Assembly: GCA_943914835.1 (NCBI GenBank)
Contig: CALUDO010000011.1
Location: 1 to 32,774, forward strand
Source of the DNA: an uncultured Eremococcus sp.
GTDB lineage: Bacteria > Bacillota > Bacilli > Lactobacillales > Aerococcaceae
DNA: 32,774 bases
Reading direction: 5' to 3'
The translations under genes and the position numbers were made by a program. A model generated the notes under the pieces. It searched no databases. It was not told the origin of the DNA and worked only from the letters and a program-made list of their open reading frames with translations. Positions 7,710 through 16,907 of the stretch are shown here, one piece after another. Position 1 is the stretch's first letter. Every line of letters begins with the position of its first letter.

Positions 7710-7985
7710 AATATGTATAGGGTTTAGAACTAGTAGATTTATGAACTGGACAGAGAGCTTATGGTTGGTGGAAATAAGCTAGGGATTAAATTGAACTCGT
7801 CTATTTAATGCATACACTTTTATGCATACCCGGTTTTCTGAACCCGCTTCGGATTTAAGTAAGAAGGCCCGCTAGCCCCGTTAAGGCTTTGAGGTAGCCA
7901 TAGGCTACAAAAAATAGGTGGTACCGCGTTAACAACGTCCTATATGGTGATTTCATCATATAGGACCTTTTTTACTTTTTTTACC
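7710..7985 (+). promoter_or_regulatory. T-box leader (leucine), with terminator
   Basis: This fills the gap of almost 400 bases before leuS. Stem I shows the AGAGAGC motif (about 7752-7758) and GGTTGGTG loop. The candidate specifier codon is CTC (Leu) at 7796-7798, followed by GTC that can pair with GAC before AGAGAGC. The T-box sequence TAGGTGGTACCGCG is at 7915-7928; its TGGT matches a tRNA with discriminator A. A 13-base-pair terminator stem (7937-7949/7954-7966) and a long T run follow. Uncharged tRNA-Leu should stabilise the antiterminator and allow transcription into leuS. Confidence 0.93.
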
Positions 7986-8021
7986 TAAGTTAACCTGATA
8001 TTAAAAGAAAGAGGAAGAAAA

Positions 8022-10454
8022 ATGACCTACCAACATCGAACGATTGAGAAGAAATGGCAAGATTACTGGCAAGAACATAATACCTTCAAGACCCTTGACC
8101 GAGGAGATGACCATCCTAAGTATTATGCCATGGATATGTTTCCATACCCATCAGGGCAAGGTCTTCATGTGGGCCATCCTGAAGGCTATACAGCGACCGA
8201 TATTATTGCTCGTATGAAACGGGCTCAAGGTTATGATGTTCTACATCCCATGGGTTGGGATGCCTTTGGCTTACCAGCTGAACAATATGCCCTAGATACA
8301 GGGAACGACCCCAGTGACTTCACAGCGGCCAATATTCAGAATTTTAAGCGTCAAATCAAATCCTTAGGTTTCTCTTATGATTGGGACCGGGAAGTCAATA
8401 CTACCGATCCTAATTATTACAAATGGACTCAATGGATTTTCTCTGAATTGTATAAACGTGGCCTCGCCTATGAAGAAGAAGTTGCTGTAAACTGGTGTCC
8501 AGCCCTAGGAACTGTTTTAGCCAACGAAGAAGTCATTGATGGTCTATCTGAACGTGGGGGGCATCCAGTCTACCGTAAGCCCATGCGGCAATGGGTCTTG
8601 AAAATTACAGCTTATGCTGACCGTCTCTTGGAAGACCTTGAAGACTTGGATTGGCCTGAATCTATTAAGGCCATGCAGCGTAATTGGATTGGCAAGTCAG
8701 AAGGGGCTATGGTTGATTTCAAATTTGACCAAGGAGACCAAGCAGTAACGGTCTTTACTACCCGGCCGGACACCTTATTTGGAGCCTCTTATCTTGTTCT
8801 GGCGCCAGACCATGACCTGGTTAAAGAAATCACACCGGATGATCATCAAGCAGAAGTGACAGCCTATGCTGAGGCTGTGGCCTTGAAGTCTGATATGGAA
8901 CGGACTGATTTAAACAAGGATAAAACGGGAGTCTTCACCGGAGCCTATGTTATCAACCCGGTCAATGGAGACCGCCTACCTGTTTGGGTGGCAGATTATG
9001 TTCTATCTTCTTATGGAAGCGGGGCCGTCATGGCGGTACCAGCCCATGATGATCGAGACTATGAATTTGCTAGTAAATATGACTTGCCAATTAAGCCGGT
9101 CATTCAAGGCTTCAAAGCTGAAGACCAAGAAGCCTTTACTGGATCTGGAGTCCATGAACATTCTGACTTCCTGGATGGTCTAGAGAATGAAGCGGCGATT
9201 GATGCGATGATTACCTGGTTGGAAGACCATAAAGTCGGTCGCAAGCAAGTCAATTATCGCTTGAGAGATTGGCTATTCTCTCGCCAACGTTACTGGGGAG
9301 AGCCTATTCCGATTATTCATTGGGAAGATGGAGAAACTAGTCTAGTCCCGGAAGATCAACTTCCAGTCCAACTCCCTAAGACAGATAAGATTCATCCTTC
9401 TGGAACTGGGGAATCTCCGCTAGCAGCGATTGAAGACTGGGTGAATGTGGTGGATACCGAAACGGGTCGTAAGGGGAAACGAGAAACCCACACCATGCCT
9501 CAATGGGCAGGTTCTTCCTGGTATTTCCTTCGCTATATTGATCCAGATAACCAAGATCAACTAGCTGATCCAGATAAGTTGGCCAAATGGTTACCTGTTG
9601 ACCTCTATATTGGTGGACAAGAACATGCCGTACTTCACTTATTATATGCTCGTTTCTGGCACAAATTCCTATATGACCTGGGTGTGGTCCCTACCAAGGA
9701 ACCCTTCCAGAAGCTATACAACCAAGGGATGATTTTGGGAGCCAATAATGAGAAGATGTCCAAGTCCAAGGGAAATGTTGTCAATCCGGATGATGTGGTG
9801 AAGGAATATGGAGCCGATACCTTACGGGTTTATGAAATGTTCATGGGTCCTTTGGATGCTTCAATTGCCTGGTCAGAGAATGGCTTAGAAGGAAGTCGTC
9901 GCTTCCTTGACCGGGTATGGCGCCTATATATGGATGAAGAAAAGGGTGACCTTAAGTCAACTATTCAAGAGCTTGATCCCGGTAAAGACCATCCCTTAAC
10001 CAAGGTTTACCACCAAACGGTTGAGAAGGTGAGTCAAGACTTTGAAGACCTACATTTCAACACAGGAATTTCTCAATTGATGGTCTTCTTGAATGAAGCC
10101 AAAGACCAAAGTGTTTTCCCAAGAGTGTATGCGGAAGGCTTTGTTAAGTTGTTAGCTCCGATTGCTCCTCATCTGATGGAAGAAATTTGGCAGGCCCTAG
10201 GCCACCAAGAATCCTTAACCTATGCATCATGGCCTGACTTTGATCCAGCCCTAACAGTTGACAATACAGTTGAAATTGTTATTCAATTAAACGGTAAGGT
10301 AAAGGCAAGGATGGATGTGGCCAGTGACTTAACCTCGGACCAACAATCTGACCTAGCCCTTAAGAATCCAGAAGTAGCAGAACTTCTGGATGGCTTGACA
10401 GTACGTAAGGTAATTTCAGTTCCAGGACGATTGGTAAATATTGTTGCTCAATAG
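8022..10454 (+). CDS. leuS: Leucyl-tRNA synthetase
   Basis: Class I synthetase charging tRNA-Leu; 810 residues, normal for the bacterial enzyme. The HIGH signature is HVGH at 49-52 within PYPSGQGLHVGHPEGY, and KMSKS is at 578-582. Between them lies the CP1 editing domain with the threonine-rich TTRPDTLFGASY and AVPAHDDRDYEF, both expected for post-transfer editing. The C-terminal anticodon-binding region ends with a small domain (VEIVIQLNGKVKARMDV). RBS AAGAGGA precedes the ATG. Expression is under the T-box directly upstream. No terminator is visible between leuS and the next gene 23 bases later, so the flippase and pseudouridine synthase genes probably share the leucine-responsive transcript. 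Confidence 0.98.
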   Translation: MTYQHRTIEKKWQDYWQEHNTFKTLDRGDDHPKYYAMDMFPYPSGQGLHVGHPEGYTATDIIARMKRAQGYDVLHPMGWDAFGLPAEQYALDTGNDPSDFTAANIQNFKRQIKSLGFSYDWDREVNTTDPNYYKWTQWIFSELYKRGLAYEEEVAVNWCPALGTVLANEEVIDGLSERGGHPVYRKPMRQWVLKITAYADRLLEDLEDLDWPESIKAMQRNWIGKSEGAMVDFKFDQGDQAVTVFTTRPDTLFGASYLVLAPDHDLVKEITPDDHQAEVTAYAEAVALKSDMERTDLNKDKTGVFTGAYVINPVNGDRLPVWVADYVLSSYGSGAVMAVPAHDDRDYEFASKYDLPIKPVIQGFKAEDQEAFTGSGVHEHSDFLDGLENEAAIDAMITWLEDHKVGRKQVNYRLRDWLFSRQRYWGEPIPIIHWEDGETSLVPEDQLPVQLPKTDKIHPSGTGESPLAAIEDWVNVVDTETGRKGKRETHTMPQWAGSSWYFLRYIDPDNQDQLADPDKLAKWLPVDLYIGGQEHAVLHLLYARFWHKFLYDLGVVPTKEPFQKLYNQGMILGANNEKMSKSKGNVVNPDDVVKEYGADTLRVYEMFMGPLDASIAWSENGLEGSRRFLDRVWRLYMDEEKGDLKSTIQELDPGKDHPLTKVYHQTVEKVSQDFEDLHFNTGISQLMVFLNEAKDQSVFPRVYAEGFVKLLAPIAPHLMEEIWQALGHQESLTYASWPDFDPALTVDNTVEIVIQLNGKVKARMDVASDLTSDQQSDLALKNPEVAELLDGLTVRKVISVPGRLVNIVAQ

Positions 10455-10477
10455 ATCTAGGCAAAGGAGGAAATTCT

Positions 10478-13400
10478 GTGACTCATAATAATAAGGATGA
10501 CAAAAGATTTCAGTCGTCGTCACAGGGACGAGATTTGGATAGTACCATTCAATTCACAGATGATGAATTAAGACGTATCCGCAATTATTACAATCAAAGG
10601 ATTCATCGACCAAGATCCATGGACTCAGAGTCTTCATTACAAGATAATTCTGTATCTGAAGGCTATGACCAAGACTATTTCGATAGAGACCAGATGTCTG
10701 AGGATAATCTATCTCTTGGTAAGGACAAACTGTCTTCGGATTATTCAGACTATGAAGAGGACTATCATAATCGCATTGACCATCAAACTTCTTACTCAAA
10801 GTCAGATTATCAGTGGTCAGATGAGGATTCAGAAGAGAATCCTTTTGTCTATGTTTCTCAACGAGACCGTATCCAGGAAGAGTTCGAGCGAGAAGCTGAT
10901 CAAGGGCTAGACTATACTCAGCCTTTGAAGCATTTGACTCGAAGTTTGAAAGGATTGTGGAAACATAAGGAGCAAGATCTAGATCGACCTGACTATGATA
11001 AGGAGGCTTCCTCATATTATGAGGAAGACACTTACTCACCAGACCAGGATAGGTTATATTCACAAGAAAGAGCATGGTCTGAAGACTTTGATACAGACTA
11101 TGCGGAAAGATACGGAGATAGGGCTCAAGCAGAAGAAGATTTTGAGGACCTTTACTATACTCAAGACTATGCAAGTGAAGATTATTTGGAAGCTGATCAA
11201 TCGCATCAATCCAGTAAAAAAGGACCTCAAGGCCCATCTATTTGGCAAAGGCTAAAGGCTTCCACTCAAAATTTGGTGGACCAAATCACTAGCCGCCATG
11301 ATGGAGATGGTGAAGATGACTGGGCGGAAGAGGCCTACTACAATGATTATGAGAGTGAATCTCTTTACCCTGAAGATTCTATTGACGGCCAGGAAATTCA
11401 GCCTGGAAATGAAGCCTTTAATGAGCTGGATGTTGAGGAGCCTGATTTTGATGATTCAACCGATCCAGCCGATGGTTATAATCCAGAAGGATACGCCTAC
11501 GATGAAAAATTGGGTTCTTCAGGCCGTTTATCTGATGAAAACTTAGAAGATGATAAGCCAAGCCCTGAGAGACCATTCGTTCGGAATGAGGATGACCAAG
11601 AATTAGCTATTAACCAAGAAGCTGATTCAAAAAGCAGTCCTGATTCTAAAAAAGTAGGCAGTGAAGATGGACACGTTGACTTGTCTGCCTTGTCTGCTTC
11701 CTCCTTCCCCACTTCAAATAAAGCGGTGGAAGCTGAACCAGAAAAGGATGAAGCAGGTTCACTCCAAGACCATGACCCTATTCAGGCCGGTCAAGAAATG
11801 GACTCTCTCAGTGAAGAAAGCCCGATCCATGCCAAAGAAGATTTGAATCAGGAATCAGATTTAGCGGAAGCTGAACAAGAAGAGGATCATGAAGGGTTGC
11901 AAGTAGGTCCAGGTGAAGTAGACGATCAAGAGGATCAAGACCTCCAAGCAAGCGGTGATATTGTCTTTGATGCGACCCTGAATGAAGCTGGGGGTATTGA
12001 TGCCATCTTAAAGGCAGAAGAAGACTACCACCGCCGCCAGTCTGAGGATCAAAGGCCAGACCCTACCCACCAAGCAAGTGACCAGTCAGATTATCAATTA
12101 GAAGAAGGCAAACTTGGAGACCAATCAGCCAACTTTGTTTCAGGGGCTATTTGGATGACTCTTGGGTCTATTTTCTCAAGGATCTTAGGAGCTATCTATA
12201 TTATTCCTTGGGCAGCTTGGCTAGGAGCAGAATACACCCAAGCCAACACCCTCTATAGCGTAGGTTATAAGCCCTATTCCTTATTCTTGGCTATAGCAAC
12301 CGCTGGTTTTCCATCAGCCATTGCCAAATTGATTGCTCATTATCATTCCAAACATGAGTATCAAGCAGCCCAGAAAATTTTCCGATATTCCTTAATTGTT
12401 ATGTTAGCGACGGGATTAGTATCAGGAGGAATCCTCTTTGCCCTGGCTCCTGTCTTAGCAGCTCAATCACCAACCATTAACCCAGAAGGAGCTACCTTTG
12501 TCATTCGATCCTTGGTGCCAGCCCTCTTGATTTTACCGGTCATGAGTCTCTTTAGAGGATACTTTCAAGGTTTCAATGATATGAAGCCGACCGCAATTTC
12601 ACAAATTATTGAGCAAGTGGCTCGGGTGGCCTATCTCTTGGCTGCGACCTATGCCATTATGAAGGTCTATTCAGGTGATGTGACCCAGGCGGTTGTTCAT
12701 TCAACCTTTGCGGCCTTTATTGGGGCTCTCCTATCCTTTGTATATTTAGGCATCCTATATGCCCGTTATATACCTAAGATTAAAGGGCTTCTAGCGACTT
12801 CCAAGGACCGGGTGGTCATTGATTTTGCGACGAGCTTTAAGCTAATGATTCGTGATTCAATTCCATTTGTTCTATTGGGGTCAGGGATTATTATTGCCCA
12901 ATTAATCGATACCTATACTTTCAGCCAAATTATGCAAGCAACCTCACCCTTGCTATTAGTTGAAATTTCTGAATTGTATGGGACCTTGAGTTTAGATGTT
13001 GATAAGTTAATGATGATTATCATTTCTCTAGCAGTTGCTATGGCAACGTCTGCCGTACCAGCGGTGACTTCTCTTTATGCTAAGGGGGATGTTCGGGCAA
13101 CCAGCCACTTGGTTCAACGAATTTTGACCATCTTCTTATTTGTCATGCTACCTGCCTCCTTTGGTATGATGGCCATTGCAGACAATGTATATCACCTATT
13201 CTATGCCGAAGGGTCTCCTTCCGGGCCTGCTTTATTGATGACTGGTGCAGTGTCTAGTATTTTCTTAGGTTCTTATACTGTCCTATCGACCATCCTCCAA
13301 TCCATGGACTACCGTCGTTTAGCCATTCGTTATCTCTTAGTTGGGATTGTGGTTAAGGCGATTACCCAGTATCCTCTAGTAGCCCTCTTCCATGCTCATG

Positions 13401-13741
13401 GTGCTTTGCTGGCTACGCTCTTGGCTTTCCTAGTGGCGTCAGTCCTCATGTTCTTTGAATTAAACCGACGGTTACACTTTAATTACCGCCGCTTTGTCAA
13501 TGATACTCTGGCTATCCTTATAGTGACAGCCTTGATGTTAGTCTTGACTAGTCTATGGAATATGGCCCTTAACCGGATATTTGGAGTGACCGGACGTGGC
13601 TTAACCTTTGTCAAGATTGTCATTGATATGATTATTGCCGTTGGCATCTATGCCTTAGGTATGGGACTACTTGGTAAGTTGGGGCTTATCCTAGGGGACC
13701 GCCACCAGGACTTGCAAGATAAGCTAAAGGTCTTTCAATAA
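10478..13741 (+). CDS. murJ: MurJ/YtgP-type lipid II flippase with a long acidic N-terminal extension
   Basis: 1087 residues, about twice the usual 540. Residues from about 552 form a complete MOP-superfamily transporter with some 14 membrane helices, opening with FVSGAIWMTLGSIFSRILGAIYIIPW, as in B. subtilis YtgP (MurJ); gene order ytgP-ytzG-pepV is conserved there. YtgP/MurJ flips lipid-linked peptidoglycan precursor across the membrane. Residues 1-550 are rich in Asp, Glu, Ser, Gln and Tyr, lack hydrophobic stretches and should be disordered and cytoplasmic. Four less acidic islands stand out: FTDDELRRIRNYYNQR (26-41), LKHLTRSLKGLWKHK (150-164), IWQRLKASTQNLVDQI (about 255-270) and GGIDAILKAEEDYHRR (505-520). 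Start is GTG with AAAGGAGG at 10463-10470. One continuous frame argues against an assembly fusion. Confidence 0.88.
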   Translation: MTHNNKDDKRFQSSSQGRDLDSTIQFTDDELRRIRNYYNQRIHRPRSMDSESSLQDNSVSEGYDQDYFDRDQMSEDNLSLGKDKLSSDYSDYEEDYHNRIDHQTSYSKSDYQWSDEDSEENPFVYVSQRDRIQEEFEREADQGLDYTQPLKHLTRSLKGLWKHKEQDLDRPDYDKEASSYYEEDTYSPDQDRLYSQERAWSEDFDTDYAERYGDRAQAEEDFEDLYYTQDYASEDYLEADQSHQSSKKGPQGPSIWQRLKASTQNLVDQITSRHDGDGEDDWAEEAYYNDYESESLYPEDSIDGQEIQPGNEAFNELDVEEPDFDDSTDPADGYNPEGYAYDEKLGSSGRLSDENLEDDKPSPERPFVRNEDDQELAINQEADSKSSPDSKKVGSEDGHVDLSALSASSFPTSNKAVEAEPEKDEAGSLQDHDPIQAGQEMDSLSEESPIHAKEDLNQESDLAEAEQEEDHEGLQVGPGEVDDQEDQDLQASGDIVFDATLNEAGGIDAILKAEEDYHRRQSEDQRPDPTHQASDQSDYQLEEGKLGDQSANFVSGAIWMTLGSIFSRILGAIYIIPWAAWLGAEYTQANTLYSVGYKPYSLFLAIATAGFPSAIAKLIAHYHSKHEYQAAQKIFRYSLIVMLATGLVSGGILFALAPVLAAQSPTINPEGATFVIRSLVPALLILPVMSLFRGYFQGFNDMKPTAISQIIEQVARVAYLLAATYAIMKVYSGDVTQAVVHSTFAAFIGALLSFVYLGILYARYIPKIKGLLATSKDRVVIDFATSFKLMIRDSIPFVLLGSGIIIAQLIDTYTFSQIMQATSPLLLVEISELYGTLSLDVDKLMMIIISLAVAMATSAVPAVTSLYAKGDVRATSHLVQRILTIFLFVMLPASFGMMAIADNVYHLFYAEGSPSGPALLMTGAVSSIFLGSYTVLSTILQSMDYRRLAIRYLLVGIVVKAITQYPLVALFHAHGALLATLLAFLVASVLMFFELNRRLHFNYRRFVNDTLAILIVTALMLVLTSLWNMALNRIFGVTGRGLTFVKIVIDMIIAVGIYALGMGLLGKLGLILGDRHQDLQDKLKVFQ

Positions 13742-14472
13742 TGCGGTTAGATAAATTCTTGGCCCAGTTAGGACTGGGTAGCCGTAAAGAAGTAAAGAAA
13801 TACATAGCAGATGGCTTGGTTAAGGTGAATGGAGAAACCATTCACCAGGCCAAATACGCGGTTGATGAATTTCAGGATAGGGTAACTTATCTTGACAGCC
13901 CCCTCCATTACCAGGAGTTCTATTATATTCTATTGAACAAACCAGCTGGGATTGTGTCTGCCAAACATGATAATTTGTATGAAACGGTGATTGATTGGGT
14001 TCGGTTAGACTATGATCATGTGGATCTCTTTCCGGTAGGTCGATTAGACCTGGATACAACGGGTCTTCTACTCTTGACCAATCATGGCCAACTAGCCCAC
14101 CGACTTCTCTCACCCAAGCACCATGTGGACAAGGTCTACCAAGCTTTAGTGACTGGTCAAGTAAATATAGAGGATATCCAGGCTTTTCAAGATGGGATTA
14201 TTCTCGCTGACTTCACCTGTCAGCCGGCTGATTTGGTAGTGGAATCTTATGATTCAAGAAGAGACCAAAGTCTAGTCCAGGTCACCATCCATGAAGGTAA
14301 ATTCCATCAAGTTAAGCGGATGTTTCAGGCCAGAGACCACCAGGTTCTTAGCCTCCACCGTTTGGCTATGGGTCCCTTGGTCTTGGATTCAGATCTAGAC
14401 TTAGGAGACTACCGGGAATTAAGTCCAGAAGAATGCCAGGCCTTAGAAGAATATGGTTTAGAAAATCGATAA
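13741..14472 (+). CDS. RsuA/RluB-type rRNA pseudouridine synthase (YtzG-like)
   Basis: 243 residues: an N-terminal S4 RNA-binding domain (MRLDKFLAQLGLGSRKEVKKY) and a catalytic domain with GRLDLDTTGLLLLTNHG, where D103 is the catalytic aspartate. KVYQALV and FHQVKRMF are further family motifs. The family isomerises uridine in rRNA; which site this member modifies (16S U516-type like RsuA, or 23S) cannot be decided here. The B. subtilis counterpart by position is YtzG, between ytgP and pepV. The ATG overlaps the upstream stop by one base (TAATG), implying translational coupling with the flippase gene. Confidence 0.92.
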   Translation: MRLDKFLAQLGLGSRKEVKKYIADGLVKVNGETIHQAKYAVDEFQDRVTYLDSPLHYQEFYYILLNKPAGIVSAKHDNLYETVIDWVRLDYDHVDLFPVGRLDLDTTGLLLLTNHGQLAHRLLSPKHHVDKVYQALVTGQVNIEDIQAFQDGIILADFTCQPADLVVESYDSRRDQSLVQVTIHEGKFHQVKRMFQARDHQVLSLHRLAMGPLVLDSDLDLGDYRELSPEECQALEEYGLENR

Positions 14473-14490
14473 GTCATTAAATTATGACTT
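14471..14490 (+). other. Small hairpin after the pseudouridine synthase gene
   Basis: AAGTCAT (14471-14477) and ATGACTT (14484-14490) pair over seven bases, starting inside the stop codon. There is no T run, so it is a weak terminator at best, or a 3'-end stabiliser for the leuS transcript. Confidence 0.35.
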
Positions 14491-14520
14491 CAATTAGATT
14501 ATAAGTTGATGGCAAAAGAC

Positions 14521-14549
14521 TTATGTTTAAAAGGTGGCCGTGGTACAAT
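14521..14549 (+). promoter_or_regulatory. Probable promoter of pepV
   Basis: -10 TACAAT at 14544-14549, with a poor -35 TTATGT at 14521-14526 and a 17-base spacer. It lies 35 bases upstream of the pepV start. Confidence 0.45.
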
Positions 14550-14583
14550 AAAGGAGTAAATAAAATAACAAAGGAGCATATTA

Positions 14584-16005
14584 ATGGAAAATATTCAATG
14601 GTTACAAGAAGTTGAAAACCGTAAAGAGGCTTTATTTGAAGACTTATTCCGACTACTCAGAATTGAATCTGTCCGTGATGATAGTCAAGCAAGTCCTGAA
14701 GCTCCCGTAGGTCCTGGACCTAAAGCGGCTTTAGAAGAGTTCTTGAAGATGGCCCAAGAAGATGGTTTTCAAACCAGCCAATTTGGACCTTGGGCAGGAC
14801 GTGTGGAAGTAGGCAAGGGTGAAGAATTGATGGGAATTCTAGGCCACCTAGATGTTGTCCCTGCAGGGTCTGGTTGGGAAACAGACCCCTTTGAACCTCA
14901 AATTATTAATGACCGAATCTATGCACGTGGGTCCTCAGATGACAAGGGTCCAACAGTGGCAGCCTACTTTGCCTTGAAATTATTGAAAGAATTAGGGGTA
15001 GAATTCAATAAACGGGTTCATTTGATTGTAGGAACTGACGAAGAATCTGGTTGGCAATGTATGGATCACTATTTTAAAGAGGCTGAAATGCCAGACTTTG
15101 GTTTCTCACCTGATGCCACCTTCCCTATTATTAACGGCGAAAAAGGGAATGTATCTGCTATCTTTAAAGGCCATGATGAGACAGCTTTAGAAGGGGATTT
15201 AGACCTACTTAGCTTCTATGCGGGGCTACGTGCCAATATGGTCCCAGAATCAGCAACAGCTAAATTACTTAATACCGGTAACCTAAATAAGAACGACTTT
15301 GTTAAAGCTTTTGATCATTACTTAAATGAAAAACAAGTAAAAGGATCAGCCCAAGTCATTGATAAAGAGATTCAACTTATTCTGGAAGGAAAGTCTGCCC
15401 ATGGATCCACGCCTGAAAAGGGTGTGAATGCGGCAACTTATTTAGCTGATTTCTTATCGAACTACCGTCTCAATCGGCAAGATAGCCAGGACTTTATTGG
15501 GCTATTAAGTCAAGAATTATTCGAATCCTTTGATGGATCTAAATTAGGAGTCAACCACCACCATCCAATTATGGGGGAAGTTTCTATGAATGTCGGCATT
15601 GCCAATTATGATAGTCAGACCGGTATCATGATTGATGCTAACTTCCGTTTCCCCGAAGGAACTAATCCAGAAGCTATGGCTGAATCAATTCAAGCGGTTG
15701 TAGTTAAGTACCCAAGCCTAAGCTTTGAAATGTCCGCTAGTAAGACCCCTCACTATGTGCCTGCAGATGACCCTATGGTTGAAACTTTGCTGGCAGTTTA
15801 TCATGACCAAACCGGTTTAGAAGCCCATGAACAATCCATTGGGGGCGGAACCTACGGTCGACTGATGCCAAGAGGGGTAGCCTATGGGGCTTTATTCCCG
15901 GATTCTATTGATGTTATGCACCAAGCCAATGAATTCATGGCTATCCAAGACTTATTAAGAGCCACTGCCATTTATGCCGAAGCGATCTACCGTTTAACTC
16001 GTTAA
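14584..16005 (+). CDS. pepV: Dipeptidase PepV (M20 metallopeptidase)
   Basis: 473 residues, typical of lactobacillal PepV. It cleaves dipeptides with broad specificity in the cytoplasm using two zinc ions. Metal-site motifs are in order: GHLDVVPAG (H88, D90), RGSSDDKGP with the bridging aspartate, and GTDEESGW carrying the catalytic and ligand glutamates. The central lid domain spans roughly residues 190-380 (GKSAHGSTPEKG included), and the last ligand histidine is in DVMHQANEF. RBS AAAGGAG precedes the ATG. PepV supplies amino acids from peptides; neighbouring leuS and pheST are amino-acid regulated, but pepV itself has no T-box. Confidence 0.96.
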   Translation: MENIQWLQEVENRKEALFEDLFRLLRIESVRDDSQASPEAPVGPGPKAALEEFLKMAQEDGFQTSQFGPWAGRVEVGKGEELMGILGHLDVVPAGSGWETDPFEPQIINDRIYARGSSDDKGPTVAAYFALKLLKELGVEFNKRVHLIVGTDEESGWQCMDHYFKEAEMPDFGFSPDATFPIINGEKGNVSAIFKGHDETALEGDLDLLSFYAGLRANMVPESATAKLLNTGNLNKNDFVKAFDHYLNEKQVKGSAQVIDKEIQLILEGKSAHGSTPEKGVNAATYLADFLSNYRLNRQDSQDFIGLLSQELFESFDGSKLGVNHHHPIMGEVSMNVGIANYDSQTGIMIDANFRFPEGTNPEAMAESIQAVVVKYPSLSFEMSASKTPHYVPADDPMVETLLAVYHDQTGLEAHEQSIGGGTYGRLMPRGVAYGALFPDSIDVMHQANEFMAIQDLLRATAIYAEAIYRLTR

Positions 16006-16006
16006 T

Positions 16007-16789
16007 ATGCAAATAATCGACATATCATCAAAGCAGAATAAGCAGGTTAAGGAATGGCGAAAGCTCCACCGAATTAAGGGACGCCGGCAGGCAGGGGCCT
16101 ATCTGGTGGAAGGCGACCACCTGATAGAGGAAGCCTTGGCCTCTGGCCAATCCTTCCAAGCCCTAGTGGTCAGTCAGACCTATGCTAGAATCCATGACCT
16201 AGATAAGTTTCCGGTAGATACAATCTACCGGCTTGACGATGAGGTCTTAGAAGATTTAGCCTTGACTGAATCTAGTCAAGGTATTCTGGCTATTTTACAG
16301 CGAACTGATACAGTGACCGACCTAGCTACTTATCCTAGCTCTTTAGACCGAGTCCTCCTCTTAGATGCCATCCAAGACCCAGGCAACCTAGGAACCATGA
16401 TTAGGACAGCAGATGCGGCAGGCTATGACCTAGTTGTTTTAGGCCAGGGTACAGTAGACCTCTATAATGATAAAGTCATCAGAGCCACCCAGGGTTCTTT
16501 ATGGCACCTGCCGATTATCCAAGCTGACCTTGAGGACTGGATTCCTGACTTTCAGGCCAAGCAGGGGCGGGTTCTAGCGACAGCCCTCCATCAAGAGGCT
16601 CTAGACTACCGGCAAGTGTCCCTGACAGGGCCCCTTGCTATATTGGTGGGCAACGAAGGCCAAGGGGTCCAAGCTGACTTAATTCAAGCAGCTGACCAGT
16701 CCCTCTATATCCCCATGCCGGGCCGGGCCGAGTCCCTCAATGTGGCTGTTGCCACAGGAGTCCTTCTTTTTCACTTTAGCCAGTCTTAA
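16007..16789 (+). CDS. TrmH/SpoU-type 2'-O-methyltransferase (YsgA/RlmP-like)
   Basis: 260-residue SPOUT methyltransferase. An N-terminal substrate-binding domain (SSKQNKQVKEW, then GAYLVEGDHLIEEAL) is followed by the knotted catalytic domain with all three motifs: DAIQDPGNLGTMIRTADAAG, ILVGNEGQGV and PMPGRAESLNVAVATGVLLF. The position close to pheS matches B. subtilis ysgA, whose product RlmP methylates a guanosine in the A-loop of 23S rRNA; assignment to that site is by synteny and homology. The ATG starts one base after the pepV stop and I see no Shine-Dalgarno sequence, so it probably depends on coupled translation from pepV. Confidence 0.88.
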   Translation: MQIIDISSKQNKQVKEWRKLHRIKGRRQAGAYLVEGDHLIEEALASGQSFQALVVSQTYARIHDLDKFPVDTIYRLDDEVLEDLALTESSQGILAILQRTDTVTDLATYPSSLDRVLLLDAIQDPGNLGTMIRTADAAGYDLVVLGQGTVDLYNDKVIRATQGSLWHLPIIQADLEDWIPDFQAKQGRVLATALHQEALDYRQVSLTGPLAILVGNEGQGVQADLIQAADQSLYIPMPGRAESLNVAVATGVLLFHFSQS

Positions 16790-16832
16790 TCAAGCTAGGC
16801 CTTAGGTCCCATGTCAAAGCTTAATATTAAAT

Positions 16833-16861
16833 TTACAATTAAATCACTTAGAATTTACAAT
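16833..16861 (+). promoter_or_regulatory. Promoter and TTTACA repeat upstream of the HD-domain gene
   Basis: -35 TTTACA (16833-16838), 17 bases, and -10 TACAAT (16856-16861). The 11-base string AATTTACAATT occurs twice here, 21 bases apart, so the -35 of one copy and the -10 within the other overlap. A second -10-like TATACT lies at 16869-16874. The repeat may be an operator. Confidence 0.5.
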
Positions 16862-16907
16862 TCTTTACTATACTGGAAGTATTAAGAAAACTATTGGGGG
16901 CGTTTCA

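Noticed and set aside
10554..11846. Several open frames (up to 227 residues antisense) within the acidic part of the flippase gene
   Set aside because: The biased GAY/GAR/TCA codon content of the acidic region opens other frames. The sense frame is continuous, has a strong RBS and leads into a conserved transporter; the shadows have none of these.
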